Positions 57,443 to 64,000 of a DNA stretch of 64,000 bases are shown in pieces. Location of the stretch: positions 189,344 through 253,343 of the forward strand of contig JAENYE010000002.1 of assembly GCA_016841955.1 (NCBI GenBank), written 5' to 3'. The notes beneath the pieces are model-generated. The model worked only from the letters and a program-made list of their open reading frames with translations. It did not search any database and had not been told where the DNA came from. Made by a program: the position numbers and the translations under genes. How positions within the stretch are numbered: position 1 is the first letter of the stretch; every line of letters starts with the position of its first letter. The stretch is from Methanobacteriota archaeon (GTDB lineage Archaea; Halobacteriota; Methanomicrobia; Methanomicrobiales; Methanoculleaceae).

Positions 57443-58621
57443 TCACACCAGACCGTCGGGCCCCCTCACCCTTCCCTCGTCCACCAGCTCCGTATAGTCG
57501 TCGAACCAGTAAGCCTCCGGGTTGCTCTTATAGACCAGGAACCGCCCGCGATCCTCCGGGTTTGCCGCCTGGTTGTACTTGAAGTACGTGTATTTGTCGG
57601 TCCTCCCCAGAACCTCAATCTTGCCGGTAGCATGGGAGATCACGAACCTGGCCCGTTTCGCAAGCCCCGAGCAGATCGTTCGGGCCTGCTCAAAGATCCG
57701 GTAGGACTCCTCCACCGGGACCGCAAACGTCCGGTTGCCGGTCGTGGGGCGGCACTGGAATACGTAGTAGGGATTGACACCGATGAACGAGAGTTTATTG
57801 AAGAGCCCGGCGAGCACCTCCGGGTCGTCGTTGATGCCGCGGATCAGGGGCGTCTGGTTCATGACGATTGCTCCGGCATCCTGCAGGAGAGCAACCGCAC
57901 GACATGCGGCGTCGGTCAGTTCCCTCGGGTGGTTGAACTGCGCCATGATGTAAATGCGCTTCTCATCCAGGCTGTAGTCCCGGATCATATCCAGCAGCGC
58001 GGGGTCGTTCGTGATCCGGAAGGGATCGTATGCAGGCATCTTCGTGCCGATCCGGATGATCTCGACGTGATCGATATTCCGGAGCTGGCGGATGATGTCA
58101 AGCAGCCGATCGGTCTCGAGGATCAGGGGATCGCCCCCGGTGAGCAGGACGTTGTTGATCTCCGGATGATCCCGGATGTAGGCAAGCCCCCCGGAGATGT
58201 CCCTATTCACTTCGCGCGCATCCTCGATGAAGAGGCGCTTGCGGAAACAGTAGCGGCAGAGGCCGCCGCAGAGGTCGCTGACCAGCAGGAGAGCGGTCTC
58301 CCGGTACTTGTGCTGCAGCCCCGGCGCCCGGGTATACCGGTGTTCCGATGACGGGTCAAGGTGTCCCCAGGGCTCAAGTTCTTCAACGGTCGGTATGATC
58401 AGCCGCCGGATAGGATCGGTCGGGTCATCCCAGTCAATCAGCGAGAGGTAGTAGTCGTTGGATCGGAACGCAAAGAGTTCCGTCACCTGCGCAAGGTCGG
58501 CACACTCCTCTGCATTGATACCGGGGACCATATCGAGCGATGATATGTAGATCGGGTTTTTAGTATCATTTACCGGGCTCACGGTATCGTCGATCGGGTT
58601 TTGGATATATGTCGTGTTCAT
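57443..58621 (-). CDS. KamA-family radical SAM protein (lysine-2,3-aminomutase-like)
   Basis: 392 residues. CGGLCRYCFRKRLF (Cys118, 122, 125) is the hallmark of lysine 2,3-aminomutases; NNVLLTGGDPLIL is the GGE-like motif, and FNHPRELT and QTPLIRGIND are conserved. Classic KamA has a Lys in PGGGGK near the end that holds PLP; I see no such motif here, so PLP may be absent or bound elsewhere (SHATGK). Lysine aminomutases feed beta-lysine osmolyte synthesis in methanogens, but the partner acetyltransferase gene is not adjacent. Start at ATG 58621 with GGAGGC 6 nt upstream. Confidence 0.85.
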   Translation of the reverse strand: MNTTYIQNPIDDTVSPVNDTKNPIYISSLDMVPGINAEECADLAQVTELFAFRSNDYYLSLIDWDDPTDPIRRLIIPTVEELEPWGHLDPSSEHRYTRAPGLQHKYRETALLLVSDLCGGLCRYCFRKRLFIEDAREVNRDISGGLAYIRDHPEINNVLLTGGDPLILETDRLLDIIRQLRNIDHVEIIRIGTKMPAYDPFRITNDPALLDMIRDYSLDEKRIYIMAQFNHPRELTDAACRAVALLQDAGAIVMNQTPLIRGINDDPEVLAGLFNKLSFIGVNPYYVFQCRPTTGNRTFAVPVEESYRIFEQARTICSGLAKRARFVISHATGKIEVLGRTDKYTYFKYNQAANPEDRGRFLVYKSNPEAYWFDDYTELVDEGRVRGPDGLV

Positions 58622-58820
58622 GGGATTGCCTCCGGATCGACACTCTCCAGTGCAGGATACAATCCGCAACCGTCGGGGACAGCTGCATGAGAGCGGAGAT
58701 CGAGAACGAGACGATCTGCGCAAAGGGTTCATGAGAGTTTCGCGCTCTCATACAGGAAACCGTCGCTCCGACATGCGTCATTGAGTGTCGGATTACGTGT
58801 CGTATCCAAAGGGGTCCTCA

Positions 58821-58835
58821 GAATATTTATATCTT
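58821..58835 (-). promoter_or_regulatory. TATA box, probable KamA-family gene promoter
   Basis: Minus-strand AAGATATAAATATTC, about 200 nt before the ATG at 58621; a long leader if correct. Confidence 0.35.
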
Positions 58836-58900
58836 CGGTTGGGGGTGCAATGCTACAGGAGAATAGCCCGCCGCCCCCATCAAATGCGGTAGACGCCGTA

Positions 58901-59275
58901 TTACTTCTTTTTCTTGGCCATAGAGAGAATGTCCACCACGTATTTTCCTTCCTTCTCCAGTCCGACGACGACCTCGTCTGATCGGGCCAGTTTCTCGATA
59001 TTCAGCTCGTACGAACCGGGACCGATGATACGGATGCTCTCAATCCGCTCGAAGACCTCGATCTCCTCTTTTCGTCGATCCTGCTTGACCTCAAGCACGT
59101 CTTCGCCCGTATCCCGGGCAATCTCGTCGATGGTCTTTTCCTTCAGCACGTCGTCGTGCCGTTCGGCCTCACGGATGTAGAGAAACTTCTTCCCGCCGCA
59201 GCTCGGGCATCCTTTCAGTATCTTCGTCGAACCGTCCTCGAACTCCCTGCCGCATTGCGTACACTTGTGAGGCAT
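58901..59275 (-). CDS. Zn-ribbon protein of the GTPase/DUF2073 cluster (COG3364-like)
   Basis: 124 residues. Zn ribbon CTQCGREFEDGSTKILKGCPSCGGKKF (four Cys, about 5-28), a helical middle (IDEIARDTGEDVLEVKQDR) and C-terminus SMAKKKK. Third gene of a leftward trio with a DUF2073 protein and an Era-like GTPase, conserved in many archaea. As I recall the trio lies by a replication origin in Haloferax; here no Cdc6 is in the window. Function unknown. Confidence 0.85.
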   Translation of the reverse strand: MPHKCTQCGREFEDGSTKILKGCPSCGGKKFLYIREAERHDDVLKEKTIDEIARDTGEDVLEVKQDRRKEEIEVFERIESIRIIGPGSYELNIEKLARSDEVVVGLEKEGKYVVDILSMAKKKK

Positions 59276-59295
59276 ATGTCACCCGTAAGACCCGT

Positions 59296-59664
59296 TCATC
59301 TCGAGGAGGAGACCCATGCGCTGATGAGATCCTTCTCCTTCTTGAGTGTCCTGAGCTGGTTTGCAGGCCCGATCACGGTCAGCCGGGTCTCGGAGCGCTT
59401 CCCCCCGAGGAGTCTCCCCAGAAAACCGTTCGGGGCATCTCTGACGGGATAGGTCTCCATCTCGATTCCGGAAAACCCGTCCGGCGCGATCTCCCGCATC
59501 GTGATCTCGATGAGCTTGCTCTGCTCATCCGGCGCGAGACCCTTCTCCAGGATAACGATGTTCCCTTCCATGACATCGTCGAGGATCAGGCGGATCTTCT
59601 CCATTCCGGTGAGCCGATCCAGACGTTCCGCCGAAATCAGGTCTATCTGTACACCCTGTATCAT
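59296..59664 (-). CDS. DUF2073 domain protein
   Basis: 122 residues from ATG 59664 (MIQGVQIDLISAERLDRLTG), with GGGTGAT 4 nt before. Contains EKIRLILDDVMEGNIVILEK and APDGFSGIEMETYPVRDAPN, typical of DUF2073. Its start lies next to the GTPase stop at 59670 (overlap region TGATGG), so the trio is coupled. No function is known; the company of an Era-like GTPase and a Zn ribbon suggests a nucleic-acid-associated complex (inference). Confidence 0.87.
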   Translation of the reverse strand: MIQGVQIDLISAERLDRLTGMEKIRLILDDVMEGNIVILEKGLAPDEQSKLIEITMREIAPDGFSGIEMETYPVRDAPNGFLGRLLGGKRSETRLTVIGPANQLRTLKKEKDLISAWVSSSR

Positions 59665-59669
59665 ATCCA

Positions 59670-60311
59670 TCACCCGAAATATGACGTCATATTCTCGTAC
59701 AGCTCTTCCACGTTGGTCCCTTCAAGGCCGGATATGGCGATCACAGGGTGCTGGGGAAACGCACTCTTGATCCGCGCAGGAGAAGCGTCGGGGAGATCGT
59801 TCTTGTTCGCGACGATCAGGACCGGGAGCTTCCGGCTCTCGATGATCCCCACGAGCATGATGTTCACCTGCTGGAACGGGTCCAGCGTGGCATCAAGCAT
59901 GTAGATGACGCCATCGATATCCTCACGAAGCCAGTGCATCGCCTCAGCCACGCCCTCGGTCGCCTCCCGTGCCCGCTTGACCGCCTCCTCCTTATCGATG
60001 CCGTACTCGACGAACTCGTTATAGTCGATCTTGGTCGTCACGCCCGGCGTATCGACGATATCGATGGTGATCGAATTGCCGTTCTGGCCTGTGATAGTGA
60101 TATTCTCTTTGCGCCGCACGCGGCGGGTTTCGTGAGGCACCTCGCTGACCGGCCCGACCGCATCACCGACCCAATCCCGCACAATCCTGTTCGCGAGCGT
60201 CGTCTTGCCGGCATTGGGAGGTCCATAGATCCCGATGCGGCAGGTCTGCTTCTTAAAGAGTGCCTTCAAGAACCCCGAGATCTTTTTTTTCGTACGAACT
60301 AAGAACGTCAT
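59670..60311 (-). CDS. Era-like GTPase
   Basis: 213 residues. GPPNAGKTTLANRIV (30-44) is the P-loop, VDTPGV (G3), NKND (G4) and SGLEG (G5-like) complete the set. The start is basic and hydrophobic (FLVRTKKKISGFLKALFK). It belongs to the archaeal Era/Obg-like group linked with DUF2073 and Zn-ribbon genes. It likely hydrolyses GTP to signal on a nucleoprotein partner. The gene lies divergent from the CBS operon; a shared TATA-rich gap of 211 bp is between them. Confidence 0.9.
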   Translation of the reverse strand: MTFLVRTKKKISGFLKALFKKQTCRIGIYGPPNAGKTTLANRIVRDWVGDAVGPVSEVPHETRRVRRKENITITGQNGNSITIDIVDTPGVTTKIDYNEFVEYGIDKEEAVKRAREATEGVAEAMHWLREDIDGVIYMLDATLDPFQQVNIMLVGIIESRKLPVLIVANKNDLPDASPARIKSAFPQHPVIAISGLEGTNVEELYENMTSYFG

Positions 60312-60367
60312 TAAGTTCCCTCAGGTAGGCCAATTTTGCCTATACTTAAGTGAGTTGTGGCACTCAC

Positions 60368-60386
60368 AAATAAATATAATTATATG
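60368..60386 (-). promoter_or_regulatory. AT-rich promoter region of the Era-like trio
   Basis: AAATAAATATAATTATATG in the divergent gap, about 65 nt before the GTPase ATG. Confidence 0.45.
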
Positions 60387-60445
60387 TTCCGTCCGGCGCA
60401 TCCTCCTAATTTTGGAGACAAACGGCAATCCCGGGGTGTGAGAAT

Positions 60446-60457
60446 TCTTTTATACTG
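60446..60457 (+). promoter_or_regulatory. TATA box for the CBS operon
   Basis: TCTTTTATACTG about 70 nt before the ATG at 60523; predicted leader about 45 nt. Confidence 0.5.
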
Positions 60458-60522
60458 TTGAAACCTAGATAGACTTGCACCCGGAGAATTGGCTCAAATA
60501 ACGGCCAGATTAGGAGAATCCC

Positions 60523-61086
60523 ATGATGAATAATAGCGATGCCATCCGTTTTGAGACACGCATACCAGTCAGGGAGGTCATGCAGAGCCATCCAACGACC
60601 ATCGATGTGGGGGAGACAGTCGCCCGGGCGGCGCAGACCATGTGCCGCGACGGGGTCGGCAGTTGTATTGTGCTGCAGAATAACCTGCCCACCGGGATCG
60701 TCACGGAAGAGGATATCAACTGCAAGGTTGTGGCAAAAGACTCAAAACCGAGCAGCGTCTCCGTCAGCGAGGTCATGAGCACCCCGCTGATCACGATCGG
60801 TGCCGACAAACTGGTCGGGGATGCCGCAGCAATGATGGTGAAGCACCGTGTCCGCAGGCTTCCTGTCGTTGAGGACCAGCTGGTTATCGGGATCGTGACG
60901 GTCAGGGATATCCTCACCGTCGCGGCCGAAGTGAACGAACTGCTGGCAGACCTCATCGAGATCAACCGCGAGGAAGAGTACGCCCTGGGAGTCTGCGACC
61001 GGTGCGGAAACATGTCCGACGATCTCTCGCGGGTCGACAACCTTATGCTCTGCCCCGCCTGTCGGGAGGAGGAGCAGTTGCTATGA
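60523..61086 (+). CDS. Two-CBS-domain protein with C-terminal zinc ribbon
   Basis: 187 residues. Two CBS motifs (REVMQSHPTTIDV at about 17-29; SEVMSTPLITIG near 82-93) make one Bateman pair; C-terminal Cys158, Cys161, Cys177, Cys180 (CDRCG, CPAC) form a zinc ribbon. CBS pairs bind AMP, ATP or SAM. First of a series of five CBS genes; GGAGAATCCC before the ATG. A Zn ribbon here may bind nucleic acid or protein (inference). Confidence 0.9.
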   Translation: MMNNSDAIRFETRIPVREVMQSHPTTIDVGETVARAAQTMCRDGVGSCIVLQNNLPTGIVTEEDINCKVVAKDSKPSSVSVSEVMSTPLITIGADKLVGDAAAMMVKHRVRRLPVVEDQLVIGIVTVRDILTVAAEVNELLADLIEINREEEYALGVCDRCGNMSDDLSRVDNLMLCPACREEEQLL

Positions 61087-61838
61087 AGGTGGCCGCAAAC
61101 CTGATGGTGGAGATTCCTACCCTGCGCTACGACGACTACGTCACGAAAGCACGCAGTGTTCTGCGGGACGATGTCTTTCGTGAACTCTACATCGTGGACG
61201 AAAAAAATCGCCTGATGGGCTGTCTCGACATATCCGACGTTCTGCGGGTCATGGACACCAAGTCGAACGTCACCGTCAAAGGTTTCATCAGGGAGGGCGC
61301 CCAGGTCGCCCCGAATACGCCCCTTACGGAGGTCGGCCTCGCCATAATGAATGCCCGTACAAACAGCGCTGCGGTTGTCAATGAAGACGGTACATACCAG
61401 GGAGGGGTGCTCTTCTCCGAACTCTTTCCCGTCCTGATCTCCCGTCGCGAGATCCCCGGCAGGGTCGAAGACGCCATGTCGCGGGAACCCGTCACCTGCG
61501 CGCCGGATGACCCCATATACCGCATCTACAGCCTGATCGTTGCAAGCGGCTTTACTGCGTTCCCTGTGGTGCAGAAGAAAGAGACCATCGGCATCGTCTC
61601 CCGCCGGGATCTCCTGCGCGCCGGAAATGTCCGCATATCGGTGAAAAATCAGGCTGATACCACCGTGGAGCGGGTGATGACGACACCCGTCATCTCGGTG
61701 ACGCCGGATGATTCGCTGGCAACGGCGAGCCGGCTGATGGTCGACCACGACATCAGCATCCTCCCGGTCATCGACGAGAGAAAGAGGCTCGTCGGCGTTA
61801 TCGACCGCCATGACGTCCTCTGTGGCCGCATCCCATGA
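61083..61838 (+). CDS. Four-CBS-domain protein
   Basis: 251 residues, start ATG 61083 overlapping the previous stop (ATGA). CBS repeats near 4-60 (degenerate), 62-120, VEDAMSREPVTCAPDD and VERVMTTPVISVTPDD, so two Bateman pairs. No other domain. A stand-alone nucleotide sensor or an adaptor for another enzyme; the partner cannot be named. Confidence 0.9.
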   Translation: MKVAANLMVEIPTLRYDDYVTKARSVLRDDVFRELYIVDEKNRLMGCLDISDVLRVMDTKSNVTVKGFIREGAQVAPNTPLTEVGLAIMNARTNSAAVVNEDGTYQGGVLFSELFPVLISRREIPGRVEDAMSREPVTCAPDDPIYRIYSLIVASGFTAFPVVQKKETIGIVSRRDLLRAGNVRISVKNQADTTVERVMTTPVISVTPDDSLATASRLMVDHDISILPVIDERKRLVGVIDRHDVLCGRIP

Positions 61839-61877
61839 GGACGTCTCCGGACACTATATTTCCAGAGGAGTGAGACC

Positions 61878-62825
61878 ATGCAACCGAACCCCAATAATTC
61901 AGATAAGAAACCGGCTGACAGGCTCCTGAAGATGCCGGGCAAACGCGACCGCGGACCGGTCGACTTCAAGACGAGAATCGCAGAGCATGAAGGCGAGATC
62001 ATGGCGATCGCCACGAGGGACGTTGTTACGGCACAGCGGACCACAACGATCATCCAGGCGGTCGAGATCATGACCCGGGCAGGGTTCCGCAGGCTGCCGG
62101 TCGTCGATGCGGGAACGCACCGCCTCCGGGGGATCGTGACCGTCAGCGACATCATCGACTTCATGGGTGGCGGCGACAAGTTCAACCTCGTACAGGTGAA
62201 GCATGGAGGGAACTTCCTCGCGGCCATCAACGAGGAACTCCGCGAGATCATGACCCCGCACCTGGTTACCATGCCCGTCGCCGGAAGCATCGCCGATGCG
62301 GTCGATATCATCGTCGACAGGAACGTCGGCGGGATCCCCATCACCGACGCCGAAGGAGAACTGAAGGGTATCGTGACCGAGCGTGACGTGATGAGGGTGC
62401 TCACCACCGAGCACTCGGGCCGCAGGGCGGAAGACGTCATGAAGTCATCGGTACGCGTCACCAGCCCCGACACCCCGATCGGCAACGTCTGCAAGGAGAT
62501 GGTGAAATGCAGGTTCAGGCGGCTCCCGGTCGTTGTGGATGATGTTCTCTGCGGCATCGTTACCGCCACCGATATCATGAGTTATCTCGGGAAAGGCAAG
62601 GCCTTCGAGCAGCTGACGACCGGGGACTCCGCCGAGGTTATGGGGGCGCCGGTACGGTCGCTCCTCTCCGGGGAACTTCACACCACCACACCGGACCGGA
62701 ATATCCACGACATCGCCCTCGAGATGATCCAGCGGCATGTCGGGGCGTTCCCTGTCATAGAGGATTCACGCCTTGTCGGACTTGTGACGGAATACGACCT
62801 TGTGAAGGCATTTGCAGAGGGGTGA
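61878..62825 (+). CDS. Four-CBS-domain protein, second of its type
   Basis: 315 residues. After a disordered, basic N-terminus (1-30), CBS motifs IMAIATRDVVTAQRTT, REIMTPHLVTMPVAGS, EDVMKSSVRVTSPDTP and VRSLLSGELHTTTPDR. Two Bateman pairs, no catalytic domain. It is 39 bp after the former gene and probably in the same transcript. Confidence 0.9.
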   Translation: MQPNPNNSDKKPADRLLKMPGKRDRGPVDFKTRIAEHEGEIMAIATRDVVTAQRTTTIIQAVEIMTRAGFRRLPVVDAGTHRLRGIVTVSDIIDFMGGGDKFNLVQVKHGGNFLAAINEELREIMTPHLVTMPVAGSIADAVDIIVDRNVGGIPITDAEGELKGIVTERDVMRVLTTEHSGRRAEDVMKSSVRVTSPDTPIGNVCKEMVKCRFRRLPVVVDDVLCGIVTATDIMSYLGKGKAFEQLTTGDSAEVMGAPVRSLLSGELHTTTPDRNIHDIALEMIQRHVGAFPVIEDSRLVGLVTEYDLVKAFAEG

Positions 62826-62832
62826 AAAGAGC

Positions 62833-63672
62833 ATGCGTGCCATTGATGTGATGTCCACTCCGGTGTACGTCGTTGCGCCGGCCGATAACGTCGCCTATGC
62901 GCGAAACCTTATGCTGAAGCACCACGTGTCGAGACTCCCCGTCATGGAAGGGGACGAACTCCGGGGCATCCTTACCAAGAAAGATATCGCCTACCGGCTC
63001 AGGCAGACGGAACCGATGTGGCGGCGGCGCCCGATCGACCGGATCCCGGTCAGTATTCTGATGGCACAGAACCCGATTACCGTAGCACCGGAGGCCAGCA
63101 TCCGCGATATCGCAGCCATAATGCTTGATAGGGATATATCCGGACTGCCTGTGGTCGATAACGGCAAGATGATCGGCATCGTGACCAAACTGGATGTTAT
63201 GCGTTCGGCCCGTGTACGCGGGCTCTCTACCCGGGTCGGCGATATTATGGAGGATGCGGTCACGGTCAACCGGTACCACTCGCTGGACCATGTCATCGAC
63301 ACGATAAAGGGAAAAAACGATAAACTTATTGTCGTTAACGACAATGGAAGCCTTGCCGGCATTATTACGGAGAGTAACCTCGCATTTTATGAGTATCAGG
63401 ACGAGCGGACGAACCTGCCCAGAAAAGACGTTACACACCTTCGGAAAGAGGAGCCGGCAGGGCAGAAACGCTTCAGATACGTCGTCGAGGTATCGGCAGT
63501 TGCAGAGGACATCATGAGCCGCCCGGTCATTACCGTCCCCCCTGATGCATCACTCCAGGATGCTGTCGGGTTGATGCTTGCAAACCAGATCAACAGCCTC
63601 GTTGTCGTGGAGGACGATGAGGTCCGGGGTATGCTCAAGAGAGATGATATCATCAAGGAAGTGGCAAAATGA
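62833..63672 (+). CDS. Four-CBS-domain protein, third of its type
   Basis: 279 residues from ATG 62833 (GGGGTGA upstream). CBS motifs IDVMSTPVYVVAP, SILMAQNPITVAPEA, GDIMEDAVTVNRYHS and EDIMSRPVITVPPDA. Two Bateman pairs. Lies 7 bp after the previous stop and overlaps the next gene (ATGA). Confidence 0.9.
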   Translation: MRAIDVMSTPVYVVAPADNVAYARNLMLKHHVSRLPVMEGDELRGILTKKDIAYRLRQTEPMWRRRPIDRIPVSILMAQNPITVAPEASIRDIAAIMLDRDISGLPVVDNGKMIGIVTKLDVMRSARVRGLSTRVGDIMEDAVTVNRYHSLDHVIDTIKGKNDKLIVVNDNGSLAGIITESNLAFYEYQDERTNLPRKDVTHLRKEEPAGQKRFRYVVEVSAVAEDIMSRPVITVPPDASLQDAVGLMLANQINSLVVVEDDEVRGMLKRDDIIKEVAK

Positions 63673-64000
63673 GCGACAGATTTCAGGTACTCGTTAAAGA
63701 CGTGATGGCAAAACCGATCACTATCGCGAAGTCCGCCTTTGTCAGCGAAGCGCTCGAAAAGATGCTCGGTGAAGGCGTCGACCCGCTCATCGTGACCAAC
63801 AACGGCACGGTCATCGGCACGACATCCCGGGCGGCGATCGCCGAGACGCTCGGGAGCAGGAAGACTCACGCGCTGAAGGCCACATCCATCCATGTCGCGA
63901 ACACGGTCGAGGAGAACTTCACCTCCGCATACCCGGACCAGAGCATCGATGTTCTGGTGCCGCTGCTCCAGCACTACAAGCTGATCGTGGTCTTCGATGC
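63669..64000 (+). CDS. CBS-domain protein, 3' end outside window
   Basis: Visible 110 residues start at ATG 63669, overlapping the previous stop. KDVMAKPITIAKSAFVSEAL is the first CBS motif; a second unit follows (GVDPLIVTNNGTVIGTTS, HALKATSIHVANTVEE). The rest lies beyond base 64000. Fifth CBS gene in a row. Confidence 0.85.
   Translation, partial: MSDRFQVLVKDVMAKPITIAKSAFVSEALEKMLGEGVDPLIVTNNGTVIGTTSRAAIAETLGSRKTHALKATSIHVANTVEENFTSAYPDQSIDVLVPLLQHYKLIVVFD

Noticed and set aside
58781-58981. 66-codon frame right of the KamA-family gene
   Set aside because: Overlaps the promoter and the Zn-ribbon gene end; no protein character.
60312-60522. Replication origin beside the Era-like trio
   Set aside because: AT-rich, but no clear origin-recognition-box repeats and no cdc6 gene in the window.

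Overview
The window reads as a GC-rich euryarchaeal chromosome, most likely a methanogen of the Methanomicrobiales close to Methanoculleus. The case rests on archaeal-only genes (diphthine synthase DphB, archaeal ATP-dependent DNA ligase, single-chain KH NusA, DUF357, DUF432, an Era-like GTPase/DUF2073/Zn-ribbon trio, TreT-type trehalose synthase), TATA boxes of archaeal type about 25-30 nt before genes, Shine-Dalgarno sequences of the GGTGAT/GGAGG kind, and PGF-CTERM-like sorting tails. The genus is inference. I saw no rRNA, tRNA, CRISPR array, transposase or integrase. Gene starts are often ambiguous because GTG and TTG starts are common.

Layout. 1-6 kb: a partial unknown gene, HdeD-like and other small membrane proteins, an AT-rich membrane protein gene of possible foreign origin, and a secreted beta-propeller protein. 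6-13.4 kb: amino acid permease, acetolactate synthase, DHA2 drug exporter, SatD-like regulator and DUF3307 membrane protein. 13.6-20.7 kb: a block of exported or membrane proteins (lipoprotein, beta-propellers, PGF-CTERM proteins) transcribed leftward, divergent from a membrane-anchored double winged-helix regulator. 20.9-36 kb: truncated acetyltransferase, metallo-hydrolase, Hsp20 with a long tail, uracil-DNA-glycosylase-like protein, DEAD-box helicase, TreT, FkbM methyltransferase, FKBP, a ligase-PolX DNA repair pair, and an aminotransferase plus P5C-dehydrogenase-like pair. 36-40.7 kb: two small paralogues, then an overlapping operon of FHA/wHTH protein, transmembrane Ser/Thr kinase and 6TM potassium-type channel, followed by a SIMPL protein. 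40.8-48 kb: metallo-hydrolase, a 650-bp non-coding repeat field, DUF432-MscS pair, PAS sensor kinase-like protein, NusA-HisE, DUF151, flippase-like protein. 48-56.3 kb: DphB-DUF357, DtxR/FeoA-FeoB iron system, SnoaL-like protein, a second PolX whose polymerase active site is lost, and two cis-prenyltransferase-type proteins facing each other. 56.3-60.3 kb: two radical SAM proteins and the Zn-ribbon/DUF2073/GTPase operon. 60.5-64 kb: five consecutive genes made almost only of CBS domains, running off the right edge.

The most interesting signals are: (1) the FHA-kinase-channel operon, which looks like a phospho-signalling module coupled to ion flux; (2) a dispersed family of hairpin repeats whose flanks are conserved while the stem sequence changes with base pairing kept (17.3, 35.6, 41.5-42.05, 55.25-55.4 kb); (3) two complementary cis-prenyltransferase halves that match the logic of a heteromeric enzyme; (4) a polymerase-dead PolX paralogue with an intact PHP domain; (5) a reiterated ACTCATA motif in front of the SatD-type HTH gene; and (6) the five-gene CBS operon.
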